Below, one piece after another: positions 21,725 through 32,262 of a DNA stretch of 64,000 nucleotides. The stretch lies in assembly GCA_020310875.1 (NCBI GenBank), contig CM035423.1:140948723-141012722 (forward strand), read 5' to 3'. Numbering within the stretch: the first letter of the stretch is position 1; each line of letters begins with the position of its first letter. The position numbers were made by a program, and so were the translations under genes. A model generated the notes under the pieces. That model did not search any database and had not been told where the DNA came from. It saw only the letters and a program-made list of their open reading frames with translations. Origin of the DNA: Ceratopteris richardii. Its lineage: Eukaryota; Streptophyta; Polypodiopsida; Polypodiales; Pteridaceae.

Positions 21725-22275
21725 CGGCCTCTATCGATCGCGATCGACAGAAAATTTGATCATTTGGTAAAACAAAGTTCACCACTAGCACAAGCATGAT
21801 GAGCACATCCCAAATCACCTAAAACAGTAGAAAAATTCCGTGTTTTTCTGTCAATCGCGACCGACAGCCTCTGTCAATCGCGACCGACAGACCCTGTCGA
21901 TCGTGACCGACAGACTTCACGACCGACAGACTTCACGACCGACAGACTGCCACGTAGGACCCTGTCAATCGCGATTGACACCGTCGATCGCAATCGACAG
22001 CCACGACCGACACCTCTGTCAGTCGCGATTGACACCGTCGATCGCGATCGACTGAAATTCAACGATTGATTGACTTTTACGCGTAGCCACGTGTCCATCC
22101 TGACTGATAGGCTCCCGATTGACTGAAATTTCGGCGAAAAACCTGGAAAACGTGTCGATCGCGATTGATATCGTCGATCGCGATTGACAGCCACGATCGA
22201 CTCTGTCGATCGCGATTGACACTGTCGATCGCGACTGATAGGCCCGACGGACACCTCTGTCAATCGCGATTGACA
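21725..22275 (+). repeat. Element E leader array of TCGCGA-centred palindromes
   Basis: Units of about 18-20 bp have variants such as TGTCAATCGCGATTGACA, a perfect palindrome present at 21963-21980 and 22258-22275, and GTCGATCGCGATCGAC. There are eleven exact TCGCGA cores plus mutated copies (TCGTGA, TCGCAA). Units are irregularly spaced. The array lies between the PBS and gag and is analogous in place and core sequence to the arrays of H and F. Confidence 0.85.
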
Positions 22276-23177
22276 GGCTTTTCGGCCAAAAATTAGGGTT
22301 TGCTTTTGTTCAAAATTGGGAATAATTTTGGGGCAAAATAGTCAATCCATTAGCATTTCTGGAGGTTCCTACACTTGAGATTTGGGAGAAAATCCTAGGA
22401 TCTATCTATCAGCCAGATTGAATCCTGTCTTAACCCCCTAAACCCTGAACAGTCATAACTTTCTCATACGAAATCAATTTTTTGAGCTCTAGGGCTTGCT
22501 GGAAAGCTCGTGGCATATACTACACGCCCTCAACTGTTTTTTATAAAGATAATGCGTTGATTTTCAGATAGGGTATTTTGAAATTGACCATACCCAGGGG
22601 GATCAAAGTCAGGGGTCTTTAGAATTGTTTTCCTAAAAATCACTATGCAAGTTAGTGTTTGTGCTACAGGAATGAAAATCATTGGTTCTGTCTTTAGAAT
22701 TTAAATCTTAAAGCTAGCTTTGGAACTCTTACAGATCTATTGAGAGCATCGAAAGGCGTTCTAAGCAAGAGTAAGTGCAAGCTTGGGAACACGCTTCCTG
22801 GGTAGTCAAGGGCAGCCAAGCAGGAAACAAAAGGTTGGAAACTTTCAGCCCCCTCTGTCAATTCCTAGTTTAGGCTAAGAACGACTAGAGGTAGGAGTAA
22901 GTCAGGGCGACGATAGGCAGGTATCAAGTTGAAGACTACCTAAAAACTCAAGTTCAAGCTAAAAACCTAATCTCTGTACTGTCGATAACATAAAGGAAAA
23001 GAACCTAACGTGGAACGATCAATTCCAAGTACGAAAACTATTCAAGTATTCCTGACGACGTGATATCAGACAAGACCTTAAACACGATAAATAACTAAAA
23101 AGAATCAAGTGACTGATACCAATTGATCGGCAACGAGGTTGTACTCTGGGCAAAAATTGGGCTACTTAACTAGGCAT
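22276..23177 (+). other. Element E leader between array and gag
   Basis: About 900 bases without a supported gene. A block at about 22443-22540 (GAACAGTCATAACTTTCTCA and following, ending CTCAACTGTTTTT) is shared with the H leader at 54731-54826. The rest shows no recognisable feature. Confidence 0.5.
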
Positions 23178-26100
23178 ATGAACCTTAGATCAGGACGACA
23201 TCTAGTAAGGGATCGACAAAGCCTTAGGTCTTCAGAGGCTAGTGTCAACCACACTGCTAGGTCATGGGCCCAGCAGTTGAGCCACCACTCATACTACCCA
23301 AGTTCTGAGACCAGTGAATCAGAGATGTCTCAAGGCATGGAGAGACCTACAGGGAGTGCAGGAGTGCCTTACTTGCACAGAGTAGAAGGCCCCTACAAAA
23401 TGCAGTTGGAATACCTTAGGACCAACCGATTAGGTGCTAGCATCTATGAGGATGGCCTAGGAAGATCCGTGGTCCAGATTAAAAACCCTGGCCAATCCAT
23501 AGGACTAGAGCACCCAGCTGTCAAGTTTGAAAACGGAGCATACTTGGACAAAGAAGGAACCATATACGTAGTCACTAGTCACCCAGATAGGACAGATGAA
23601 TTTGGCAATGTAATCTCAGAAGCGGAATTAGGTGACTTGGAACGAGGAAACATGGGTGTAGAACCTAGAACCCCCCGAGGCATATCTGTTCTCACTAGGA
23701 TTATCACACCTGAGTGGGTTCCCCAAGACAACAAGAGCATAGATTTGCTCCTCAATCGAGAAACTGACGAAGCCTTTTGGAGGTATAAACCTGATCAGCC
23801 AACTGATATAGGAGCAATCATGATCTTTGAGTTTAAGGATCCTGATAGCCCAGGTAGAATGACCTACTTAGATCACGCTTCGGAGAGGATCTTTGTAGTG
23901 ACAGAAAATGATAGGCATGCTTACACTTGGAAGGGTGAATTCGTTTTCCCCCAACCAAGATCGAATGTATCCTATGGTCACCCTGGAGCTGGAACATCCC
24001 AAGCTCATGGAACTCAAAGAGACAGACATAGAGAAAGGCCGGAAGTAAGCTTCGCCAACCCAGTGGGCAAAGAAAGAACGAGGACGGAAACAAATAGAGT
24101 AGAACCTGAGGTACTTAGAGCTCACAGGAATCAAAGAAATACGGATGAGTTCCCTCTACCACGACCTAGAGAGCACACAAGGACTTTGAGACCGACTCAG
24201 CTAGTTAAGTCCATGAAGAACTACTTCGATGGCACTGGAGATCCATACGATCATGTGGCTGAGTTTAGGCAAGTCCTGAGAGCTGAACAAGTGGAGGATC
24301 TATTCACGCAGTACAATGCCTTTGGTCTGACCCTTAGGAACACTGCCCTGACATGGTTTCAGCCACTAAATGAGAGGCAGTTCAGGAGCATAGACCAACT
24401 CCTAGAGGCTTTCATTATTGAATTCTCTAAGAGTGGCATAAGGCATAATACCTCCTTGCTGATTCACAGCTTCAAGCAAACCCCTCAAGAAACCGTGAGA
24501 CTTGCAAGAAGAAGATTTAGGCAATACTTAGAAAGATGCCCTGTTTCGGAGCTAGCCACACCAGCTAAGCAAGTGGCTTTATTCCTGGATGGATTGCTAA
24601 GTACTAAATTGAGATCTTATGTGTACTTGAAGGACCCTAGGACAATAGAAGAGTGTGTGCATATGTGCATTGACATTGAAGATAACCTAGGGGAGGAGTT
24701 AGAGCTTTCCAAGATATACAAAGATTCAGATAGTGCCTCTAGCCTCTCTTCCACGCAATCCACATCTATTGAAGAATTAGCTGAGAAAGTAGCTCAGAAA
24801 TTAGGTGTTACTAGCAAACAGATCCCAAGGTTTGCCCCTGTGAAAAGATGCTATACTTGTGGTGGCGACCACATGGTGAATGTATGTCCCATTATGGCTC
24901 AACCCCAAGTAAATCCTAGTAGCCAGTACTGCACCATAGAACGAAGATACACCAATCACACCGCGCAAGATTGCCCATACAATAAGCAAGCGGTTAGGCA
25001 AACCTACCCTCAGCCATACCCTCAACAAGGCAGATACCAGAGCCAGTACCCACCTCAGCAGTATGTGAGACCTCAACAAACCTACCCGCCCTATCAAAAC
25101 CAACTGAGACCCCAGCCAGTGCTAGCACAGCAACCCCCTGCCCCAGCTAATGTGATCCCAGTAAAATATACAGCAGCAGAAGAAAACCTGAATAGAGCGA
25201 TAGTCCCCGTGACACCATTGCTTTCTGAAAGTGACCCCAGTGACCATAGCTTTGATTCGACGCATATTGATAGCCCCCAGGCCTACTACATGCAATCTCC
25301 TGAACATGGTGAGTCCTACTATAGTGAAGAGCCAAATGAACCTAGTTGGGAACCAGAGTCCACAAATGTAATGTACACAAACCCTAACTCTAGACCTCAA
25401 CTGAGGCAAGTAAGACCCCCATTTCCTAGAGGACCGTGCTACAGATGCCAAGGAGATCACCTCGTTCGTGATTGTCCCTTACCTCCACCTACACAACCCC
25501 AGTCAGTGACGATCCAAGGCTTTTGCCAAGATTGTGGAAAAGAGCATCTCTTACGAGATTGCCCAAAGAACCCCAATAATATGCCAAAAATCACGCCTAT
25601 CAACGTTATTGGGTTAGTGGTAGATTCCACAGGAAGTGTCACTTCCACTGCACCCGTACAGGTAGTCACTAGAGCTCAGGCATTGCAGCAAAACCAAGGG
25701 GTAGGCCAGGAAAAGAGCCCAGCAGCTAGTGAAACTGAGAGCATAACCAAGAAAAGGACTAGAGCGTGGAAAGATAGTCGGGAAAGAATGAAAAGACAAT
25801 GGGCTAAAAAGATGAGTGAACTTGAGGAAAGCATAAGAGAAACCAAAGCCAGGATAACTGAACTCACATCTCAAACTCCCTCTCACACTGCCCCACCACC
25901 ACCATCCCCATCGCCATCCGACCAGCCACCTTCCAACCCGCCTCAACTAATTCCACCACCCCCTATAGTAGGATCAGTCCTAGCAGACCCCACTCCTGAG
26001 GACCTTAATATGATGCTTAAAGCATATCAGGCCAGAATCCAAGAAGGGCCAAACGTAACTGATCATGAAAAGTGTTACCCTAGAGCAGAACTAGAACTAG

Positions 26101-27746
26101 AACGAACCAAAATTTGTGCTAAGATGGTGGAATTGGCTCAGACCATGTTTGAGGCCAGTCGCCTATTTAACATCTCTAGTTCAGCAAAGACACAGTTGCA
26201 CTTTGATGGACTGTTAGAAAGAATAGAGAAGCTCATTGCACAATCAGAAAAGGAACCCGCTTCTCTACCTAAGGACAAGGCAAGTGAAAGAGCAGGTCTT
26301 CCTGCTCCGGAAGCCTATGTGCCTGAAGCCCTTGTGCCTGAAGCCTATGTGCCTAACTCTACCGAGCCAGACACATCATCTTCCATGAATCGGTTCACAC
26401 CAGAATTCTTACGAGAGATTCAAGAAGATAAATGGGCTAAGGAAATTGAAGCCCCTCCTCCCATTGAACTTGTGGATGATGCACATGACCAATTCCCACA
26501 AGACATCCCATCCATTTATGGAGAGCAGGAGAGTACCCAATCTCAAGAAAGATTAGACTTCGAGTCTAATTCTTTACAAGAACTACCCCATTTCACAGGA
26601 CCATGGGAAGCAAGGTCCACCTGTATGAGAGCACCTACAGTCATGGTAAGAAACAAAGATTCAGTCATACCTAGGAACACGGAGGTAGTGAGGAACACCA
26701 AAGTGCAGTGCAATCTCAAGTTAGAAGAGCTGCTTAAGGTTAGACCTGAATTATGGAAACATGTCGCCAAACAAGTACCAGAGATAGCAAAACCTCGTTC
26801 CCAGGTAGGATCACATAGAACAGTGCCGGAGATACCCTTGGATAAGATAGGAGACATGTGTGAAGGTGAAGAAGGGAACACCTATCTTCCCATTACCTAC
26901 CAGGGGTACACCACCAAGGCAATTTTGGACTCAGGTGCAGGAGTTGCAATTGCCACCACTTCCCTATGGAAGCGTTGGGGCAAGCCAGCACTCAGGCCAA
27001 CGAGAATGAAATTGCACATGGCCGATGGTCATATTGAGAGACCCTTAGGATTGCTTGAAGGAATAACTCTCACCACTTGTGGTGTCGAGTTTGAGCATAC
27101 ATTTGCTATATGTGACTTCAGCAAAAATCATGCCTATGAGATGATTTTGGGAAGACCATTTATGCGACAGTTGCAAGTGGTACAGGACTGGGGAACCAAT
27201 TCTTTGTACCTGCAGCACTTAGGTGTTACGACCAAAGTCAATCTTAAGGATTACTCTCATAGAGATGTACCACCTATTCAATGGAATCCCATCCATAGAG
27301 TCAAAGATGATACAGAATCGGTGCATTCCATAGGATCAGGATCCTCATGGATGCATGAAGACACCCACTTATGGATGTGCAAAGTAGCAGTAGACGAAGA
27401 GAAGAGAGAAAAAGCCAGAGAGGTAGGTGCAAAAGAATCCCATAGATCAATCCAAGACCTAGCCTATGCACCTGTAGTTTTTCCAGACGAAGAATTTGAA
27501 CCCCATGGCTGGGCAGAAATCCTAGCAACAATGGATGTAGCCATCAATGAAGAACAATGGACACCCCACTGTGATGAGGATGGCTATGACATTTCAGTCT
27601 TCTCCATAGAGCCAATCATGGGAGAGGCAGTTCTAGAAGAATGCGAACCTAGCCTTGATGCATTCGAGGATGCAAGTGACTCCGAAAAGAGTCAATCATT
27701 ATGGACCCACCATTTGCATCAGATGAAGAATACTTCCAGGAAGTAG
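23178..27746 (+). CDS. Element E gag and first protease
   Basis: One open frame of 1522 codons from MNLRSGRH. I chose this start over the upstream in-frame ATG at 23139 because MNLRSG is the conserved start in H and F. Approximate domains: capsid-like region at residues 340-520 (SMKNYFDGTGDPYDHVAEF, SFKQTPQETVRLARRRFRQY); CCHC knuckles CYTCGGDHMVNVC (557), CYRCQGDHLVRDC (754) and CQDCGKEHLLRDC (782); degenerate knuckle CTIERRYTNHTAQDC (near 590); basic coiled coil (862-900); retropepsin active site AILDSGAG (Asp near 1251) and MILGRPF (near 1321). A one-base deletion near 27670 relative to H separates it from RT. Gag packages RNA and the protease matures the polyprotein. Confidence 0.92.
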   Translation: MNLRSGRHLVRDRQSLRSSEASVNHTARSWAQQLSHHSYYPSSETSESEMSQGMERPTGSAGVPYLHRVEGPYKMQLEYLRTNRLGASIYEDGLGRSVVQIKNPGQSIGLEHPAVKFENGAYLDKEGTIYVVTSHPDRTDEFGNVISEAELGDLERGNMGVEPRTPRGISVLTRIITPEWVPQDNKSIDLLLNRETDEAFWRYKPDQPTDIGAIMIFEFKDPDSPGRMTYLDHASERIFVVTENDRHAYTWKGEFVFPQPRSNVSYGHPGAGTSQAHGTQRDRHRERPEVSFANPVGKERTRTETNRVEPEVLRAHRNQRNTDEFPLPRPREHTRTLRPTQLVKSMKNYFDGTGDPYDHVAEFRQVLRAEQVEDLFTQYNAFGLTLRNTALTWFQPLNERQFRSIDQLLEAFIIEFSKSGIRHNTSLLIHSFKQTPQETVRLARRRFRQYLERCPVSELATPAKQVALFLDGLLSTKLRSYVYLKDPRTIEECVHMCIDIEDNLGEELELSKIYKDSDSASSLSSTQSTSIEELAEKVAQKLGVTSKQIPRFAPVKRCYTCGGDHMVNVCPIMAQPQVNPSSQYCTIERRYTNHTAQDCPYNKQAVRQTYPQPYPQQGRYQSQYPPQQYVRPQQTYPPYQNQLRPQPVLAQQPPAPANVIPVKYTAAEENLNRAIVPVTPLLSESDPSDHSFDSTHIDSPQAYYMQSPEHGESYYSEEPNEPSWEPESTNVMYTNPNSRPQLRQVRPPFPRGPCYRCQGDHLVRDCPLPPPTQPQSVTIQGFCQDCGKEHLLRDCPKNPNNMPKITPINVIGLVVDSTGSVTSTAPVQVVTRAQALQQNQGVGQEKSPAASETESITKKRTRAWKDSRERMKRQWAKKMSELEESIRETKARITELTSQTPSHTAPPPPSPSPSDQPPSNPPQLIPPPPIVGSVLADPTPEDLNMMLKAYQARIQEGPNVTDHEKCYPRAELELERTKICAKMVELAQTMFEASRLFNISSSAKTQLHFDGLLERIEKLIAQSEKEPASLPKDKASERAGLPAPEAYVPEALVPEAYVPNSTEPDTSSSMNRFTPEFLREIQEDKWAKEIEAPPPIELVDDAHDQFPQDIPSIYGEQESTQSQERLDFESNSLQELPHFTGPWEARSTCMRAPTVMVRNKDSVIPRNTEVVRNTKVQCNLKLEELLKVRPELWKHVAKQVPEIAKPRSQVGSHRTVPEIPLDKIGDMCEGEEGNTYLPITYQGYTTKAILDSGAGVAIATTSLWKRWGKPALRPTRMKLHMADGHIERPLGLLEGITLTTCGVEFEHTFAICDFSKNHAYEMILGRPFMRQLQVVQDWGTNSLYLQHLGVTTKVNLKDYSHRDVPPIQWNPIHRVKDDTESVHSIGSGSSWMHEDTHLWMCKVAVDEEKREKAREVGAKESHRSIQDLAYAPVVFPDEEFEPHGWAEILATMDVAINEEQWTPHCDEDGYDISVFSIEPIMGEAVLEECEPSLDAFEDASDSEKSQSLWTHHLHQMKNTSRK

Positions 27747-29017
27747 AATTTCAACCCCAGAAACATGGAGAGCTTACAAACGATGTAAGATTAGCCACAC
27801 ATGTGAACCCGAAGGAAGAAGGAAAGAAACGAAAGAAGAGAGAAGTCTCACCAGAAGAGGAAGAATCTTTGTTTGAGGTCCTAGAAAATTTTAAGAAATA
27901 TGAGATAGATGATAGAAGAGTCATGATCAGAATGCCTAAACGAGAGGCACAATCAGGAGAGGCCTATGATAACAAAGAAACCACCAAGAAAATAGTAGTG
28001 GCCCTAGAAGAAGGAGAGGAGAGATGCACATACATAGGCCATGACCTAACAGAGGAAGAAGAGCATGCGTTAATTGCCTTGCTAACAGAATACAGAGATG
28101 TATTCGCTTGGAGTTACAAGGATTTGAAAGGTGTTGACCCTGACATATGCTCACACACCATCCCCATGACTTCAGATGCCAAACCCTCTAAGCAAAAGCC
28201 CTATACATATAACGATAATTACGCTGCTAAGATCAAAGAAGAGATAGATAGACTGGTTGAAGCTAGATTTATCTATGAAATTGAGCACACTGAGTGGGCA
28301 TCCCCCATCATGGTGGTGCCCAAGAAAAATGGAAAGCTGCGCGTATGCATTAACTTGAAGAAGGTCAATGCAGCCACAATTCGAGATAACTATCCGCTTC
28401 CCATCACAGAACATCTCTTAGAAAGAGTGGCAGGCAAGGAAGTGTATAGCTTCCTTGATGGATTTTCGGGCTACAATCAAGTAGCCATAGCCCCAGAAGA
28501 TCAGCATAAGACGGCTTTTGCCACAGAGTGGGGCATTTTTGCCTTTAGAGTAATGCCATTCGGGCTTACCAATGCACCAGCTACCTTCCAGAGACTAATG
28601 TGCCATGTATTTAAAGAGTTCTTGAGGAAGAATTTAGAAGTCTATGTTGATGATCTTTGTGCTCATTCCAACACTAGACAAACCCATATTCCTGAACTCA
28701 GACAAATCTTTGACAAATGTAGAGAATATCAAGTGTGCCTAAACCCAGAAAAGTGTGTCTTTATGGTCAAGCAAGGCAAGATTCTAGGACACATAGTGTC
28801 AAAGAATGGCATATCCACTGATGAAGAGAAAGTGAGAGCCATAGCAGAGCTACCTAGGCCAAGGAATGTCAAGGAAGTACAAGCCTTCATGGGGTATTGT
28901 GGTTACTACCGCCGGATCATTCACATGTATGCTATCATTGCAAAGCCAATGTACGGACTTCTGACAAACTTTGAGTGGACTGAGGAATGTGAGAATTCCT
29001 TCAATGAGCTTAAATGA
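27701..29017 (+). CDS. Element E reverse transcriptase
   Basis: This continues the gag-protease frame after the shift near 27670; in H the two are one frame, so 27701 is not a native start. An acidic/basic linker precedes the RT. Landmarks are KGVDPDICSH, HTEWASPIMVVPKKNGKLRV, FLDGFSGYNQ (first catalytic Asp), MPFGLTNAPATFQRLM, YVDDLCAHSN (catalytic Asp pair, near 28655), GILGHIVSKNGI-like KILGHIVSKNGIS and QAFMGYCGYYRR. A TGA at 29015, where H has CGA, stops the frame before RNase H. RT copies the element RNA into DNA in the particle. Confidence 0.92.
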   Translation: MDPPFASDEEYFQEVEFQPQKHGELTNDVRLATHVNPKEEGKKRKKREVSPEEEESLFEVLENFKKYEIDDRRVMIRMPKREAQSGEAYDNKETTKKIVVALEEGEERCTYIGHDLTEEEEHALIALLTEYRDVFAWSYKDLKGVDPDICSHTIPMTSDAKPSKQKPYTYNDNYAAKIKEEIDRLVEARFIYEIEHTEWASPIMVVPKKNGKLRVCINLKKVNAATIRDNYPLPITEHLLERVAGKEVYSFLDGFSGYNQVAIAPEDQHKTAFATEWGIFAFRVMPFGLTNAPATFQRLMCHVFKEFLRKNLEVYVDDLCAHSNTRQTHIPELRQIFDKCREYQVCLNPEKCVFMVKQGKILGHIVSKNGISTDEEKVRAIAELPRPRNVKEVQAFMGYCGYYRRIIHMYAIIAKPMYGLLTNFEWTEECENSFNELK

Positions 29018-29953
29018 AGATTATGTTCAACACCAATCTTGACCACACCAGATTGGAATAAGCCATTCCATGTTCACGTGGATGCATCCAATTATGCTAT
29101 TGGGTGCGTGCTTGCTCAACCTACTGGTGAAGGTAATATGGATCTTCCAATTGCCTATGCCAGTAGACAATTGAATGCAGCTGAACGAAATTATACCACT
29201 ACAGAGAGAGAAGTCAAGAAATTCAGACACTATTTGCTTGCAAATAAGTTTAAATTTTTTACTGATCACCAAGCTTTGTTATATCTCGTGAACAAGCCAT
29301 GCAATACAGGAAGATTAGTAAGATGGTTTCTCTTACTAATGGAATATGATTTCGAGGTTGTGGTAAGGAAAGGGAGGACTCATTTGAGAGCTGATCATCT
29401 TTCTAGGCTCACATCTGGAGAAGCCCCACAAGGAGTATCAGATGACCTTCCTGATGCTTACTTGTTTAACTTGGAAGTGGTACCGCAGTGGGCTAAGCCA
29501 TTAGTGCCAGTATTGACATACGAGCCTAACCATCTAGTAGTAAACACACAGAATAGAGAGGTTGTGAAAGCCCAAAAGTACCACATCATGGCAGGAAGTA
29601 TGTACAAGCACACAGATCAAGGAATCTTGGCTTGTTGTGTGGAAGAGGACGAGTATGCGAAGTGGTTGCAATTAGCACATGTAGGTGCATTAGAGCAACA
29701 CTACTCAGAACAACAAACCCTACAGACACTAAGGAGACTCGGAGTACATTGGCCAACTATGGAAGCTGACGTCCAAAGGTTGTGCAAGGGATGCTCAATC
29801 TGTTGCACTAAACCACCTATGGAACACGCCACTCTTTATCAAGTGTCCATAGTGCCAGATTGGAGTGAACCACTAGTATCCTTCCTGAGGACGAAAACAT
29901 TCCCTCCAGACATGACTCTGGCTAGGAAAAGGAGTTTAGAACAAGAAGCCTAG
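29018..29953 (+). pseudogene. Element E RNase H and first zinc module
   Basis: The RNase H landmarks are HVHVDASNYAIG (Asp), SRQLNAAERNYTTTERE (Glu) and FTDHQALLYLVN (Asp). Seven residues (GLGMIYA in H) are deleted after TTERE, which may harm the fold. The linker HLSRLTSGEAPQG follows, then the first integrase-type zinc module at 29579-29806 (H-x6-H-x30-C-x2-C: AHVGALEQH, CSICC). A TAG at 29951 ends the frame just before the second module. No second (archaeal-type) RNase H domain is visible. Confidence 0.88.
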
Positions 29954-30790
29954 GATTACTCACTCATTGGTGATAATCTATACAAGCGTGGTAAAGATGG
30001 TTACCTGAGGCTATGTGTCCATGAAAGTGAATATCTTAAGATCTTGGAAACTGCTCACCAAGGTGTAGCAGGAGGACACTTTGGACCAGATCGGGTGATC
30101 AATGCAATACTATTTGCGGGCTTCTGGTGGCCGACCCTTCACATGGATGCACATACCTATGTGAAACGGTGTGATATTTGCCAAAGAACTCAGTATCCTA
30201 TACGTAAAGATGAGATGCCACTGAAACCTATGATGGGTGGACGTGCATTCTCTAAGTGGGGAATAGACTTCGTAGGTCCTATTAATCCCCCAGCTAAGGG
30301 TTCCCATGCGGAATATATCATTGTTGCAACAGGCTATCTAACTAAGTGGGTAGAGGTGAAAGCCACAACGAAGAACGATGCTCAAACAACTGCTAAATTC
30401 TTGTTTGAGAATGTATTCACAAGATATGGGCTACCTATAGAGCTTGTAAGTGATAGAGGCACTCACTTCTTGAACGAAGTAATTGAAAATCTACTCCAAG
30501 AAGTCTTGGTAATACATAAAAAGTCTGCCCCCTATCACCCTCAAGCTAATGGACAAGCCGAAAGCACCAACAAGATCTTATGCAATGTACTGACAAAATT
30601 AGTGAACACTAAACGCTCTGATTGGGACAAACAGCTACACCATGCTGTTTGGGCATGCCGAGTTGCCTACAAAACGGTACTCCAAGCCACCCCCCTTTCA
30701 GATAGTATTTGGCCAAAACGCGGTGCTACCCTTGGACTTCTTGATACCTACATTGAAAGTAGCACAAGAGCACGAATGGACGGGTCATGA
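29954..30790 (+). pseudogene. Element E integrase: second zinc module and catalytic core
   Basis: The second zinc module at 29957-30184 (AHQGVAGGH, CDICQR) lies exactly 378 bases after the first. The core has WGIDFVGPI (Asp), SDRGTHFLNE (Asp) and YHPQANGQAESTNK (Glu), so the full DDE triad is present in this copy. Near 30690 a run of six C, where D has a shorter run, shifts the frame and removes the C-terminus. Integrase would insert the DNA copy into the genome with 5-bp duplications, as seen around E and H. Confidence 0.9.
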
Positions 30791-31982
30791 ACTCTCCTCT
30801 AGACTTTTTGACCTTGAACGATTAGGAGAAACAAGACTGAGAGCAGCTGCAGGGATATATGCAGCTAAGAAGAGACAGAAGGCATACTTTGATGCCCACG
30901 TTAAGGATAAAGGTTTAAAGACAGGCGACTTAGTTTTAGTCTACACATTGAAACAACATGCAAGGAAGCTAGAAAAGAGAGGCTACGGACCTATGATCAT
31001 CAATAGGATCTCCACGAGTGGAGCAGTACAACTAGCCACTTTAGAGGGTGATGTTCTCCCAAACTATATTAGCGGATGCAGAGTCAAGTTGTATCAGGAA
31101 CCCCTCACGGAGGAAATGCAAAGTCGACTCAACACTGCTAAGAAACGCAAAGAGGAAGAAAAGCAAATTCGAGAAGAAGCTCAAGCAGAAGCCCTAGAGC
31201 ACATCCGGAGAATGAAATTAAGAAGACAAGGTAGAGAGCACCCTAGGCAAGATGCATATGCAGATCAAGGATATGACGTGGCTATGTGTGAAGTTTCAGG
31301 TGTTAGCTCACATAGGATAACTGATCGACGTCCTTTCATAACCTTAGATATAGGACAAGGAAAGAGTGCAAGGACTGTAAGAGCCTTGATTGACTCAGGT
31401 GCAGCCACTAGTGCTGTTAAATTGTCTTACTGTCTAGAGTTGCAATTAACTATCAATCCTGTGGAAGCATATCTCATAGGATTGGGAGGCGTGGAAACCC
31501 CTTTCATGGGCGAGGTGGAACTTCCCCTCTATATTCATGATGAGGCAATGACAGTTAAAGTACTAGTATGTCAAGACGAGGACCTCACGGAACCCCTTGT
31601 CCTCGGTCAAGACTGGATTTATGACCAAGCAGTCAACTTAAACCTAAGAAGTGGACTTCTTCAGGTATGGGTGAATCAGACTAGAATTACAATGGAGTTA
31701 AATAATGGAGCACTCAAGGAACTAGGAAAGGCACAGACTCCTGGTCCCTCCAGGAGTGCACATGAATTTGACCATGCTGTTCTTGTCCAAGGATATGTGA
31801 TGCAGAAGGATGAAGATCTCAAAAAAGGAGTCAGAACCACAACGGAACTCCCTTCTTTTCCAAAGGCCAGAGGGAGGCAACAACCAAAGGTGGATCAAAG
31901 GCAGAAGAAGCAGAGAACTACCTATGTCGGAGACCAAAAGTACCTGCGCAGCAAAATGTCTCAGCTAGTGACACAAGTGTGA
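30642..31982 (+). pseudogene. Element E integrase C-terminus and second retropepsin-like domain
   Basis: This frame follows the shift near 30690 and covers VVFGQNAVLPLDF-like FQIVFGQNAVLP, GDLVLVYTLKQH and GYGPMIINRISTSG. A KKRKEEEKQIREEAQAEA helix follows, then the second protease: RRPFITLDIG, ALIDSGAATS (Asp near 31391), YLIGLGGVETP and VLGQDWIYD. A two-base deletion near 31980, compared with D, ends the frame at the first repeat of the tail (QVW...). Confidence 0.88.
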
Positions 31983-32262
31983 TGCGGAAAGGCGAACACC
32001 CGGTTGCACTCAAGCCAACCACACGGGCAAAGTCTCTTATTAGTAACCAACAACACGACACTAATAAGAAGTCGTTCAGAAGTTCTTCTGCTAACGTGAA
32101 GTCTATTTGGGTCCCCAAGAAGTCGATGAAGGCTAGCCCACAATCAAGACAAATTTGGGTGCCTAAGGCTTGTTGGCGGGCTCAAATAGCTACACCAAGG
32201 CCACACCCTATACAGCGTGATCCATTCACTCGCACCGCCGGCATCCACTCGTTTTCAACCAA
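31983..32262 (+). pseudogene. Element E: shortened Trp-Val-Pro-Lys tail
   Basis: Two complete motifs remain (SIWVPK and QIWVPK) in a Lys/Ser-rich context nearly identical to D. At about 32262 the sequence jumps from the tail into the middle of the aORF. The motif copies CKWVSK and HIWRPK of D, the pol-aORF spacer, the aORF N-terminal domain and its first coiled coil are deleted. Confidence 0.8.

Noticed and set aside
21725-22275. Bacterial or cyanobacterial HIP1-type (GCGATCGC) sequence or contamination
   Set aside because: The core is ATCGCGAT in an LTR retrotransposon leader with target-site duplications in plant repeats, so contamination is not supported.
23833-27531. Many minus-strand open frames over E gag
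   Set aside because: They are antisense shadows of the 1522-codon gag-protease frame.
29018-29953. Second archaeal-type RNase H as in Tat/Ogre elements
   Set aside because: The segment between RNase H and integrase is a zinc-module duplication, without RNase H catalytic motifs.
31000-31200. Chromodomain at the integrase C-terminus
   Set aside because: The region is a Lys/Glu-rich helix leading to the second protease; no aromatic-cage chromodomain motif is seen.
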